This document shows positions 1 through 6,986 of a stretch of 23,064 bases of DNA, in pieces. The stretch covers positions 1 to 23,064 of the forward strand of contig WQZL01000014.1 in NCBI GenBank assembly GCA_009780755.1, read 5' to 3'. The notes beneath the pieces were generated by a model that was not told where the DNA came from, did no database searches, and saw nothing but the letters and a program-made list of their open reading frames with translations. A program made the position numbers and the translations under genes. Within the stretch, counting starts at the first letter, position 1, and each line of letters opens with the position of its first letter. This DNA comes from Promicromonosporaceae bacterium. GTDB taxonomy: Bacteria; Actinomycetota; Actinomycetes; Actinomycetales; Cellulomonadaceae.

Positions 1-998
1 AAGCCCCGGGTACGGATGCGTTCAGGGTTGTCGCGGAAGGCGTCGGTTTGCCGCAGCTCATCTTCGACCATCCGCACGAGGTATCCAGCCTGCCCGCCGA
101 GAGTGTTGGTGCGCGGCGGGCGCGGGTTGAAGGCCGGGAATTCGGCGGCGGCGCGCTCTGCCGAGGTGATGTAACCGTAGTGGTACATGCGGTTGATGGA
201 GCGCGTCCATCGACGAAGCGCTTGGGCTTCGTTTACGTCTGGGTCCCAGTTGTTGGGCGAGGGCAGGATGCCGGCCAACAGCGCGGCCTGCGATGGGGTT
301 AGATCGGCGGCGCTGACGGAGAAGTACATCTGGGCGGCGGCTTCAATGCCAAAGGTGTTCCGCCCCCAGTAGATGGTGTTCAGGTATGCCTCAAGGATTT
401 CCTCCTTGGGCGTAGTCCGCGTCACTTTTATCGCCATGATGGCCTCGCGCGCCTTGTCTACCAGCCCCTCATTGGAATCCATCTTGGTGCGTTCGACGTA
501 TTGCATGGTGATGGTGGAGCCGCCCTGTAGCGGGTTACCGCGCAGGTTATTCCACACGGCTCGGGCCAGGCCGCGGAAATCGACGCCTGGGTTGGTCCAG
601 AAGGAGGCATCCTCCGAGGTGACGACGGCGCCAGCCACGAAGGCGGGCAGCTCGTCAAGGGTTACCAGCACCCGCCGCTCTTGGAACAAGGTGGCCACAG
701 GGGTAACGCCATCGGAGAAGTAGATGGTGGTGATCTGATGTTCGATGTTGGCCAGGTTGGGCGGAATCTCCGTGGAGGTCCAGGCGCCCCAGAACAGCCC
801 GGCACAAAAGGAGATGAAGAACAGGCCAGAGCCGACGACTATCCGCCAGGAGGGCAGCCAGCGATGGAACCAGTTCTTGCCCTTGCGCGGGTAGTTCCAG
901 AACTTTCGCTTCGGCAGCGGGCGCCTTTTTTGGGATGTCGCTGGGTGGCTCGGCTGCGGGTTTTGCCGTTCCGACAGCGCGCTCCTCCTAGTGACCAC
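1..998 (-). CDS. Class A penicillin-binding protein (PBP1/PonA type), N-terminal part, cut by window edge
   Basis: This is a bifunctional peptidoglycan glycosyltransferase/transpeptidase that polymerises lipid II outside the membrane. The 332 residues present cover a basic cytoplasmic N-terminus (1-50), one membrane segment (about 52-73) and most of the GT51 glycosyltransferase domain (about 88-290). Motifs seen are EDASFW (129-134, with the presumed catalytic Glu), QGGSTITMQYVER (158-170), KEEILEAYLNTIYWG (198-212) and GIEAAAQMYF. The transpeptidase domain lies beyond position 1. The start is GTG at 998: an in-frame TAA lies 10-12 nt upstream, no other usual start codon exists before the membrane segment, and an AAGG lies 7 nt upstream. 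It is divergent from padR-ino1, as I recall for M. tuberculosis ponA1. Oddities: the usual His of EDxxFxxH is Asn, and TQQ is TMQ. The family call is firm; the subfamily is not. Confidence 0.93.
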   Translation of the reverse strand, partial: MVTRRSALSERQNPQPSHPATSQKRRPLPKRKFWNYPRKGKNWFHRWLPSWRIVVGSGLFFISFCAGLFWGAWTSTEIPPNLANIEHQITTIYFSDGVTPVATLFQERRVLVTLDELPAFVAGAVVTSEDASFWTNPGVDFRGLARAVWNNLRGNPLQGGSTITMQYVERTKMDSNEGLVDKAREAIMAIKVTRTTPKEEILEAYLNTIYWGRNTFGIEAAAQMYFSVSAADLTPSQAALLAGILPSPNNWDPDVNEAQALRRWTRSINRMYHYGYITSAERAAAEFPAFNPRPPRTNTLGGQAGYLVRMVEDELRQTDAFRDNPERIRTRG

Positions 999-1092
999 GA
1001 GAAGACCTTACAGCGGCGGCTATCTACTCAGCCATCGTTCTGGCTACAGTAGGCTGGCCTCGCCGCCGCGCGACATCGCCACGGCTCGGAGG

Positions 1093-1121
1093 TTGACGCG
1101 AGCGCACTCTGCCCCTAGTGT
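1093..1121 (+). promoter_or_regulatory. Predicted sigma-70-type promoter of padR-ino1
   Basis: TTGACG (1093-1098) and TAGTGT (1116-1121) are separated by exactly 17 bp, a near-consensus vegetative promoter spacing. Transcription would start near 1128, just before the palindromic operator and about 80 nt upstream of the padR start. The prediction rests on sequence only. Confidence 0.6.
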
Positions 1122-1134
1122 CTGTTCCGCAGAT

Positions 1135-1178
1135 GTATCGACTCGATACGTCGCGCCGCAAGTATCGATCCGAGATAA
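1135..1178. promoter_or_regulatory. Palindromic operator pair upstream of padR-ino1
   Basis: Site 1 (1135-1149) is a perfect inverted repeat, GTATCGA-C-TCGATAC. Site 2 (1162-1178) begins with the same half-site GTATCGA and continues with an imperfect partner, GAGATAA. The half-sites start 27 bp apart. Both lie just downstream of the predicted transcription start, where a bound repressor would block initiation or clearance. PadR-family regulators commonly repress their own gene through such AT-containing palindromes, so self-control by the adjacent PadR is the natural inference. Confidence 0.6.
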
Positions 1179-1210
1179 CGACCCGACACCGAGGTGGGCA
1201 GGAGGAAGCC

Positions 1211-1840
1211 GTGCGCAGCAGCCGCTCGACGGTGCTGGAAACAGCCATCCTCGGCCTACTGAACTCGGCCCCCCTGCACGGTTACGAGTTACGCAAGCAA
1301 CTTTCCGAGCTGCTCGGCCCGTTCCGGGCGTTCTCATATGGCACCCTCTATCCGGCGCTGCGCTCGCTACAGGAACGCGGTCTGCTAGATTCACACGAGG
1401 CCACCGTGCCGGTCAAGACAACCAAATCCGTCCGCCTCACCACGTCGGGCGATACCGCGCGCAGCAGCGGCCGTCGCAGCCGCATCGTCTACGAACTTAC
1501 CGACAGCGGCCGGGAGTATCTCCAGGCCGTTCTTGCCTCCTCCGGTCCAGCCGCGTGGGAGGACGAAAACTTCGACGTCCGCTTTGCACTGTTTTCGCAG
1601 ACGGATGCCGAAACCCGCCTACGGATCCTGGAGGGTCGGCGCAGCCGACTCACCGAAAGACTGGAGGCGGCCCGCCAGTCCGCAGCTCGCACCAATCAGC
1701 AACTCGACGAATACACGTTCGAGTTGCAGCGTCACGGCCTTGAAAAAGTCGAACGCGAGGTGCGCTGGCTGGACGACCTCATCACCCAAGAAAGAGGCCG
1801 CACCGAGCGGCCCTCAACCACTCATAAGGAGCGAGGATGA
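1211..1840 (+). CDS. PadR-family transcriptional regulator
   Basis: This is a 209-residue DNA-binding regulator. The N-terminal winged helix (about 7-105) has the PadR signature: VLETAILGLLNSAPLHGYEL, then GTLYPALRSLQERGLL. The wing loop (about 65-90, rich in Thr, Ser and Arg) is long. The C-terminal half (about 105-205) is helical and charged, as expected for the dimerisation domain. I chose GTG at 1211 because AGGAGG sits just upstream and the winged helix starts directly after it; an ATG at 1118 would add an unconvincing 31-residue leader running through the operator. Its TGA overlaps the ino1 ATG, so the two genes are translationally coupled. A padR gene beside ino1 is also, from memory, the M. 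tuberculosis arrangement (Rv0047c-Rv0046c). It probably represses its own operon through the 1135-1178 palindromes. Confidence 0.93.
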   Translation: MRSSRSTVLETAILGLLNSAPLHGYELRKQLSELLGPFRAFSYGTLYPALRSLQERGLLDSHEATVPVKTTKSVRLTTSGDTARSSGRRSRIVYELTDSGREYLQAVLASSGPAAWEDENFDVRFALFSQTDAETRLRILEGRRSRLTERLEAARQSAARTNQQLDEYTFELQRHGLEKVEREVRWLDDLITQERGRTERPSTTHKERG

Positions 1841-2931
1841 CCGCCATCCGCGTCGCCATCGTTGGTGTTGGCAACTGCGCTGCGTCCCTAGTCCAGGGCC
1901 AGCACTACTACAAGGACGCCGACCCGGCCAGCAAGGTACCGGGTCTGATGCACGTGCAGTTCGGCGACTACCACGTCCGCGACCTGCAATTCGTGGCGGC
2001 GTTCGACGTTGACGCCAAGAAGGTTGGCCTTGACCTGGCCGATGCCATCTTGGCCTCGGAGAACAACACGATCAAGATCGCCGATGTGCCCGCCACCGGA
2101 GTGCTGGTGCAGCGCGGCCCCACCCTAGACGGCCTGGGTGACTACTACTCGGCCACCATCTCCGAATCCGAGGCCGAGCCGGTGGATGTAGTGCAGGCTC
2201 TGAAGGACGCCAACGTTGACGTGCTGGTTTCGTACCTGCCCGTCGGCTCGGAGCAGGCCGACAAGTTCTACGCTCAGTGCGCCATCGATGCGAAGGTTGC
2301 GTTCGTCAACGCCCTGCCCGTATTCATCGCCTCTGACCCTGAGTGGGCCGCGAAGTTCGAGGCGGCTGGCGTGCCTATCGTCGGTGACGACATCAAGAGC
2401 CAGGTTGGCGCCACCATCACCCACCGCGTGCTGGCCCGCTTATTCGAGGATCGCGGCGTAATTCTCGACCGCACCTACCAGCTCAACGTCGGCGGCAACA
2501 TGGACTTCAAGAACATGCTGCAACGCGACCGCCTAGAGTCGAAGAAAATTTCCAAGACGCAGGCCGTGACCTCCAACCTGGATGATGGCCCACTGGCTGG
2601 CAAGATCGAAGACCCGAATGTGCACATCGGCCCGAGTGACTACGTCGCCTGGCTGGACGACCGCAAGTGGGCGTACGTGCGTCTGGAGGGTCGCGCGTTT
2701 GGTGAGGTGCCGCTGAACCTGGAGTACAAGCTTGAAGTGTGGGACTCTCCGAACTCGGCCGGCATCATCATCGACGCCGTACGCGCCGCAAAGATCGCCC
2801 TCGACCGAGGCATCGGTGGCCCGATCCTCTCCGCCTCGACGTACTTCATGAAGAGTCCGCCCGTGCAGATGCGCGACAACGTGGGCCGCGAGCAGCTCGA
2901 AGGCTTCATCGCTGGCACCGTCGAGCGCTGA
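1837..2931 (+). CDS. ino1: Inositol-3-phosphate synthase
   Basis: This cytosolic NAD-dependent enzyme converts glucose 6-phosphate to 1L-myo-inositol 1-phosphate, the first step to phosphatidylinositol and, in many actinobacteria, mycothiol. At 364 residues it has the short actinobacterial length. It shows the dinucleotide-binding start VAIVGVGNCAASLVQG (about 6-21), the DDIKSQVGATITHRVL stretch of the catalytic region, and NVGGNMDFKNM followed by the Lys-rich segment ESKKISKTQAV. The C-terminus (SPNSAGIIIDAVRAAKIA) is also typical. ATG at 1837 follows AAGGAG with good spacing and overlaps the padR stop, so it is the second gene of a padR-ino1 operon. A GC hairpin follows the stop. Confidence 0.97.
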   Translation: MTAIRVAIVGVGNCAASLVQGQHYYKDADPASKVPGLMHVQFGDYHVRDLQFVAAFDVDAKKVGLDLADAILASENNTIKIADVPATGVLVQRGPTLDGLGDYYSATISESEAEPVDVVQALKDANVDVLVSYLPVGSEQADKFYAQCAIDAKVAFVNALPVFIASDPEWAAKFEAAGVPIVGDDIKSQVGATITHRVLARLFEDRGVILDRTYQLNVGGNMDFKNMLQRDRLESKKISKTQAVTSNLDDGPLAGKIEDPNVHIGPSDYVAWLDDRKWAYVRLEGRAFGEVPLNLEYKLEVWDSPNSAGIIIDAVRAAKIALDRGIGGPILSASTYFMKSPPVQMRDNVGREQLEGFIAGTVER

Positions 2932-2946
2932 AACCACCTAGCTGAT

Positions 2947-2972
2947 GGGGCCGGGCCAAGCATCCCGGCCCC
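2947..2972 (+). terminator. Probable terminator after ino1
   Basis: GGGGCCGGG (2947-2955) pairs perfectly with CCCGGCCCC (2964-2972) across an 8-nt loop, 15 nt after the ino1 stop. The following tract is only moderately T-rich (2981-2992), so termination efficiency is uncertain. Confidence 0.7.
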
Positions 2973-2992
2973 CTCTACATTCCCCGTCTTTT

Positions 2993-3066
2993 CGTTGAGG
3001 TCGGTAGTTTGCGTTGAGGTCGGTCGCTCGAGTTACCGATCTCGACGCAAACTACCGACCTCAACG
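2993..3066 (+). repeat. 74-nt palindromic element, copy 1
   Basis: The layout is unit CGTTGAGGTCGGT, spacer AGTTTG, unit CGTTGAGGTCGGT, loop CGCTCGAGTT, then ACCGATCTCGACG, CAAACT, ACCGACCTCAACG. The two 32-nt arms differ at two positions, both of which would form G-U pairs in RNA. It lies between the ino1 terminator and the MFS start, 25 nt upstream of the GTG. Its spacer (AGTTTG/CAAACT) differs from the CATTTG/CAAATG of the other copies but stays self-complementary. Confidence 0.95.
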
Positions 3067-3091
3067 CCCCGCAACGGATTAGGAACCGACC

Positions 3092-4501
3092 GTGAGCGTC
3101 CTATCTGACCTTCGTACGCTGCTTCGCTTGCCTGGATTCCGGCGCCTGTTCACGGTGCGGCTCGTCTCGCAGGCTGGCGATGGCGCGTTCCAGGCGGGGC
3201 TGGCGGCGGTGCTTTTCTTTTCCCCGGAAAACGCGGGAACGGCGGCCGATGTGGCCGGCGGTTTCGCCATCATGTTCGCGCCCTTCGTGTTCGCGCCCTT
3301 CGTCGGAGTGATGCTGGATCGTTGGCGCCGCCGCCAGGTGCTGCTGTGGGCCAATATCGCCCGCGGCCTGGTGACTGCGTTTGCCGCGCTGGCGATGCTG
3401 CTGTGGGGCGGCACCTGGGTGGTGGCGGCCATCGGCCTGGTAGCGCTCAGCCTCAACCGCTTCATCCTCTCGGGCCTCTCTGCCGGGCAGCCGCTGATAA
3501 TCGAGACAGACGCCAACGCACTCCGCGCGCAGCTAGCTTGTTCGGGCGGCGAGGAGAAGGCTGGCGCTGACGAGCAAAGCAAGCAGCATGAGCCACCACT
3601 AGATGGCCGAGAACTCCTGCTCACCGCGAACGCCATCGTTCCGACGATGGGTACGGGCGCGTACGGGGTTGGCCTCGGCGTCGGCGTATTTCTGGCTCTT
3701 TTCGTGACGGAGGGGCGGGGGCGAGATGCCGCTGTGCTGGCCCTGGGTGCCATACTCATGCTTGCCGCAGCGACCCTTGCGCTGCGGTTGCGCCCAACCC
3801 AGCTTGGCCCAGAACACCCGGCCACCACCCCCATTCGCGATGATATTGCCGTCGTCCTTTCCGATATGGGCCGCGGTGCCCGTTACCTCATGGACCGTCG
3901 AACTCCCGCGCAGGGGCTGGCGGCGATGGCCGCACACCGATTCCTGTTCGGCATCGTGTTTATTGCCGCAATCCTGATCTCGCGCAACCTGCTTAACCCC
4001 GGTGACCTGGATGCGGGCATCGCCACTTTCGGAGCGATTATGGGCATGATCGGCGTGGGGGGCGGCATCGCGGTGGTTATCACACCCACGCTCTCGCGCT
4101 ATACCGGACCGCAGGTATGGGTGGCCTTGATGCTGTCGCTGGCGGCGGCATCGCAAGCATTGCTAGCGCTCAGCTATGCCCGCTGGGTGATTCTGGCGTG
4201 CGCCCTGCTGCTGGGCACGGCGGCGCAGGCCGCAAAGATCGCGGTGGACACCATCGTGGCGAAAGACACCCACGATGAATTCCGTGGCCGAGCCTTCGCT
4301 TTCTACGACCTACTGTTCAACGCGGCATTCACGGGTGCCGCCGTTTTTGCGGCCTTTACCGTGCCCGACACGGGCTGGAGTCACATCCTGTTCTGGGGCA
4401 TGGCCGCCGCCTACTTAGGCGCTGCCGCCCTCGTCTACTTCCGCGCCACCCGCACCCCCGCCGAAATAGACCCCGCCGCCTACACCGCCCCCACCCCGTA
4501 A
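3092..4501 (+). CDS. Major facilitator superfamily transporter
   Basis: This is a 469-residue integral membrane transporter, probably with 12 membrane segments, and the substrate cannot be told from sequence. The N-terminus (RTLLRLPGFRRLFTVRLVSQAGDGAFQ) is that of actinobacterial MFS_1/MFS_3 exporters, and DRWRRRQ (76-82) matches motif A between TM2 and TM3. Start is GTG at 3092 with AGGA about 8 nt upstream. Residues about 139-170 form a hydrophilic stretch rich in Glu, Ala, Lys and Ser between SGLSAGQPLII and DGRELLLTANAI; family members normally pass directly from one motif to the other, so this looks like an inserted loop of about 30 residues. The gene is bracketed by two same-orientation copies of the 74-nt element, the second starting at its stop codon. 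Confidence 0.9.
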   Translation: MSVLSDLRTLLRLPGFRRLFTVRLVSQAGDGAFQAGLAAVLFFSPENAGTAADVAGGFAIMFAPFVFAPFVGVMLDRWRRRQVLLWANIARGLVTAFAALAMLLWGGTWVVAAIGLVALSLNRFILSGLSAGQPLIIETDANALRAQLACSGGEEKAGADEQSKQHEPPLDGRELLLTANAIVPTMGTGAYGVGLGVGVFLALFVTEGRGRDAAVLALGAILMLAAATLALRLRPTQLGPEHPATTPIRDDIAVVLSDMGRGARYLMDRRTPAQGLAAMAAHRFLFGIVFIAAILISRNLLNPGDLDAGIATFGAIMGMIGVGGGIAVVITPTLSRYTGPQVWVALMLSLAAASQALLALSYARWVILACALLLGTAAQAAKIAVDTIVAKDTHDEFRGRAFAFYDLLFNAAFTGAAVFAAFTVPDTGWSHILFWGMAAAYLGAAALVYFRATRTPAEIDPAAYTAPTP

Positions 4502-4575
4502 CCTCGAGGTCGGTCATTTGCGTTGAGATCGGTCGCTCAAGTTACCGACCTCGACGCAAATGACCGACCTCGGTG
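4502..4575 (+). repeat. 74-nt palindromic element, copy 2
   Basis: The layout is that of copy 1, with inner unit CGTTGAGATCGGT, spacer CATTTG/CAAATG and loop CGCTCAAGTT. It begins immediately after the TAA of the MFS gene. The inverted match holds from about 4504 to 4573, with only the outermost bases unpaired. Confidence 0.93.
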
Positions 4576-4651
4576 ATAGGGGTGAACTCCCGGTGTGCTT
4601 ATGCCCGGCACAGGTGGGGAGCCATCAATCAACGAGACAGGGACCTCGGCA

Positions 4652-5002
4652 ATGCAGTCGTCTCTCCCTAGCAACATCGGGGTCACCTGGCACATGGTGT
4701 CCGGGGTGGGCGCCAATGTGGTGTTACCGGACACCGGCAGCGATGACCACACCACCACCTACCACTACTCCTCCCCGGCAGATGTGTGGGGCATCCAGTT
4801 CGGCCTCGGACCTAAAACCTTCACCGCCATCCACCGCTTCCAGGCGGCGCTGCGCCTGACCCGCGCCGGAACCTCCGCAGCGGAGACCGCCGCCCAGGCA
4901 CACCTGGCCCGCGATGCCAAGCGCTTCAGCGGCCTCACCTTCGGCGCCCTGCTCGCCCTAGAGAATGGCACCCAAGGCATGGCCGACGCCACCCTCCCCT
5001 AG
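4652..5002 (+). pseudogene. Remnant of an AraC-type regulator (DUF6597 plus HTH), internally deleted
   Basis: An open 116-residue frame joins two recognisable pieces of one regulator. Residues about 5-55 (IGVTWH...LPDTGSDDH...WGIQFGLG) resemble the middle of the N-terminal DUF6597 domain. Residues about 53-95 (PKTFTAIHRFQAALRLTRAG ... QAHLARDAKRFSGLTFGALL) resemble the end of the AraC HTH domain, whose usual form reads GYGPKTLxRxxRFQRAL and then ADQAHLxRExRRxAG. The first part of the N-domain, everything between the two pieces (roughly 100 residues) and several residues before QAHL are missing. Full relatives are about 240-250 residues. A CAGGGA lies 8 nt before ATG 4652; an upstream ATG at 4595 is in frame. 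It sits just beyond element copy 2. It may be a decaying gene or a mini-protein; DNA binding is unlikely. The identification is by eye. Confidence 0.6.
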
Positions 5003-5091
5003 CTTCCTACCCAACCGAAGCGAGCAGGGAGTGCCGAATCGGTCTTTTGAGATGCCGGGAGGCGAGCGTGCGGAAGAATGAGGGGGTGGAT

Positions 5092-5562
5092 ATGCATGAG
5101 GCTAAGTGGCAGCCGATGATGCGGGTTGCCCTTGCGCAAGCGCGGAAGGCGTTGGATACCGGCGATGTGCCGGTGGGAGCCGTTGTCGTGGGGCCGGATG
5201 GGGTGATACTCGGCGTCGGGCGCAACCGGCGCGAGGCCGACGGCGACCCCACCGCCCATGCCGAGGTGCTGGCGTTGCGGGCCGCGGCCAAGACGTTGGG
5301 GGGCTGGCGGCTCGAAGGTTGCACCCTCGTGGTCACGCTGGAGCCGTGCGTCATGTGTGCCGGAGCGTTGGTTGCGGCGCGAGTAGATCGCATCGTGTTC
5401 GGAGCCTGGGAACCGAAGACGGGCGCGGTTGGTTCTGTCTGGGACCTGGTGCGCGACCAGCGCGGCAACCATCCCGTTGAGGCCGTGGGGGGAATGCTGG
5501 CTGAAGAGTGTGGCGACCTGCTGCGGGAGTTCTTCGCAGCAAAGCGCACAAGTGATGATTAG
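5092..5562 (+). CDS. tadA: tRNA-specific adenosine deaminase
   Basis: This cytosolic zinc enzyme deaminates adenosine 34 to inosine in tRNA-Arg(ACG), letting one tRNA read three codons. The 156-residue protein has the cytidine deaminase fold motifs HAEV (His56, Glu58) and PCVMCAGA (Cys86, Cys89), which supply zinc ligands and the proton-shuttling Glu, and the N-terminal DVPVGAVVV strand. I chose ATG at 5092 because GAGGGGG lies upstream and the MHEAKWQPMMRVALAQA start matches the family; an earlier in-frame start at 5047 would add 15 doubtful residues. Its TAG overlaps the ribosome-binding site of the AI-2E permease, suggesting co-transcription. Confidence 0.95.
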   Translation: MHEAKWQPMMRVALAQARKALDTGDVPVGAVVVGPDGVILGVGRNRREADGDPTAHAEVLALRAAAKTLGGWRLEGCTLVVTLEPCVMCAGALVAARVDRIVFGAWEPKTGAVGSVWDLVRDQRGNHPVEAVGGMLAEECGDLLREFFAAKRTSDD

Positions 5563-5570
5563 GAGTGATC

Positions 5571-6905
5571 GTGGACGAGACGACCCACACACCCCCAATG
5601 GTTGAGCCTGTCGAAACCACAGAAGCTCCCACGTCATCCTGCGCGAAGGGAGCGCAGCGATTGGAGTCGCAAGACTCAGTCCCAAACACCCCCGAGCATT
5701 CTGGGTTCCGCGACTCGCTATCGCTCGCGCGGAATGACAGAGAGGCAACCAAGCTCCGCCGCGGACGTGACCGCACCGTTGTCGTGTTCGAGCCGCGCAA
5801 CGTGTGGCGCACCGGCTTAACCGTACTCACACTGATTGCGCTGGCCACCGCCGTGATGGCCGTACTCAGTGCCGGCTCTGGCCTGCTGTTCACCATTTTT
5901 ATGGCCTGGTTTGTCTCGCTGGCCATCGAACCTGCCGTAAAACGCCTCGCCACCCGCATGCCCCGTGGTGCCGCCACCGGCCTGGTAATGGCCGGGCTTA
6001 TCCTGGCCATCGCGGCATTCGTTGGGCTATTCGGCAATCTAGTGATCTCACAGATCGCCACCTTCATCGAGAACATCCCAAACATCGTCGATACCGTGCT
6101 TTCTTGGCTGGAGAACCAATTTGGTTTCACTTACACGCTTGACGATCTATTCAGCGATCTACAGGCCCATGTTGGCGATGCCGCCAGCCTTGCCGCCACC
6201 ATTGCCGGGGGCATCATCTCGGCGCTGACCACCCTGATGGGCGCGGTGGGCACGTTGCTGGTGTTCTGCTTCATGCTGTTCTACCTGTCGGCCGACGGGC
6301 CACGCCTGCGCCGCTGGATCGCCTCACTGTTCCCGCCGAAGGCACAGGCCACGACGCTGATTGTTTGGGACACGATGGCCGAAAAAACCGGCAACTATGT
6401 GGCCGCCCGCGCCATCCTCGCGGCGGTCAACGCCACGCTGTCGGGCATCGTGTTTGCCATCATCGGCCTGCCCTACTGGCTGGCGCTCGCGCTGTGGACG
6501 GGCATCATCGCCCAACTGATTCCAGTGATCGGCACGTACATCTCGATCGCGGTACCGGTATTGATCGGCCTGCTCAGCCCCAACCCGTGGCTGGGGCTGA
6601 TCGTACTGATCTGGGGCATCTTGTATCAGCAGGTGGAAAACATAACGATGGAGCCGCGGATCAGTGCCCGGGCTGTCGAGGTGCATCCGGCGGTGGGCTT
6701 TGGCTCAGTGATTCTGGGGACGACAATGTTTGGGCTGCCGGGCGCGCTGATGGCGATTCCGGTGGTGGCGATGCTCATGTCGCTGCTCGACATCTACCGC
6801 GTCCGCTACACGCTGCTCGACGAAATCGCCGAACACCCCACGGACATCGCCGCCCGCGAACGCGCCAAGCGTCGGGCCATCCGCCGCGAGCGCCAAACAG
6901 CGTGA
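5571..6905 (+). CDS. AI-2E family transporter (UPF0118 permease)
   Basis: This is a 444-residue inner-membrane permease of the AI-2E exporter superfamily, whose substrates vary between members. It has a pair of membrane segments near 80-120, one near 140-160, an amphipathic region (about 170-235), then a cluster of segments from about 235 to 400, including the family stretches LFYLSADGPRLRRW and IPVIGTYISIAVPVLIGLL. GTG at 5571 follows AGGAG by 5 nt; GTG 5565 overlaps that site and is less likely. Residues about 10-58 are encoded by dispersed repeats: GGTTGAGCCTGTCGAAACC (5600-5618) and a 106-bp element with inverted ends (5633-5738). They read through in frame and give a low-complexity cytoplasmic leader. 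The tail is basic. Confidence 0.9.
   Translation: MDETTHTPPMVEPVETTEAPTSSCAKGAQRLESQDSVPNTPEHSGFRDSLSLARNDREATKLRRGRDRTVVVFEPRNVWRTGLTVLTLIALATAVMAVLSAGSGLLFTIFMAWFVSLAIEPAVKRLATRMPRGAATGLVMAGLILAIAAFVGLFGNLVISQIATFIENIPNIVDTVLSWLENQFGFTYTLDDLFSDLQAHVGDAASLAATIAGGIISALTTLMGAVGTLLVFCFMLFYLSADGPRLRRWIASLFPPKAQATTLIVWDTMAEKTGNYVAARAILAAVNATLSGIVFAIIGLPYWLALALWTGIIAQLIPVIGTYISIAVPVLIGLLSPNPWLGLIVLIWGILYQQVENITMEPRISARAVEVHPAVGFGSVILGTTMFGLPGALMAIPVVAMLMSLLDIYRVRYTLLDEIAEHPTDIAARERAKRRAIRRERQTA
5633..5738. repeat. 106-bp element with inverted ends, GTCATYCTGCGCG class, inside the AI-2E gene
   Basis: The left end GTCATCCTGCGCGA (5633-5646) and the inverted right end (5725-5738, complement GTCATTCCGCGCGA) match at 12 of 14 positions. 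Shorter relatives with the same terminus occur twice in asd. There is no coding capacity of its own, so it is MITE- or REP-like. The GTCATTCTGMGCG type of terminus recalls short repeats seen in many bacterial genomes, from memory. Confidence 0.75.
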
Positions 6906-6986
6906 CGGCACCCTTAATACCCCGAGCGGAAAACCAGGGGAGTCCCTAATAGCGGGCAGCTACCGCCCCTACATAGGGTGAGATAC

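Noticed and set aside
991..1743. Long open frame overlapping padR
   Set aside because: It is out of frame with padR, Arg/Pro-rich and without recognisable domains: a high-GC shadow frame.
2993..4575. Possible CRISPR or composite transposon
   Set aside because: The repeats are palindromes around a complete MFS gene, with no spacers, no transposase and no terminal inverted repeats of a known insertion sequence.
4576..4651. Riboswitch-like stretch (GGGGTGAACTCCCGGTG ... GGCACAGG) ahead of the AraC remnant
   Set aside because: It superficially recalls cobalamin or FMN leader motifs, but the conserved boxes are not in order and the gene behind it is a remnant. A covariance-model search (Rfam) would be needed.
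5351..6130. Long minus-strand frame across tadA and the AI-2E gene
   Set aside because: It runs antisense to two well-supported genes and has no domain; its composition is typical of antisense GC-rich frames.
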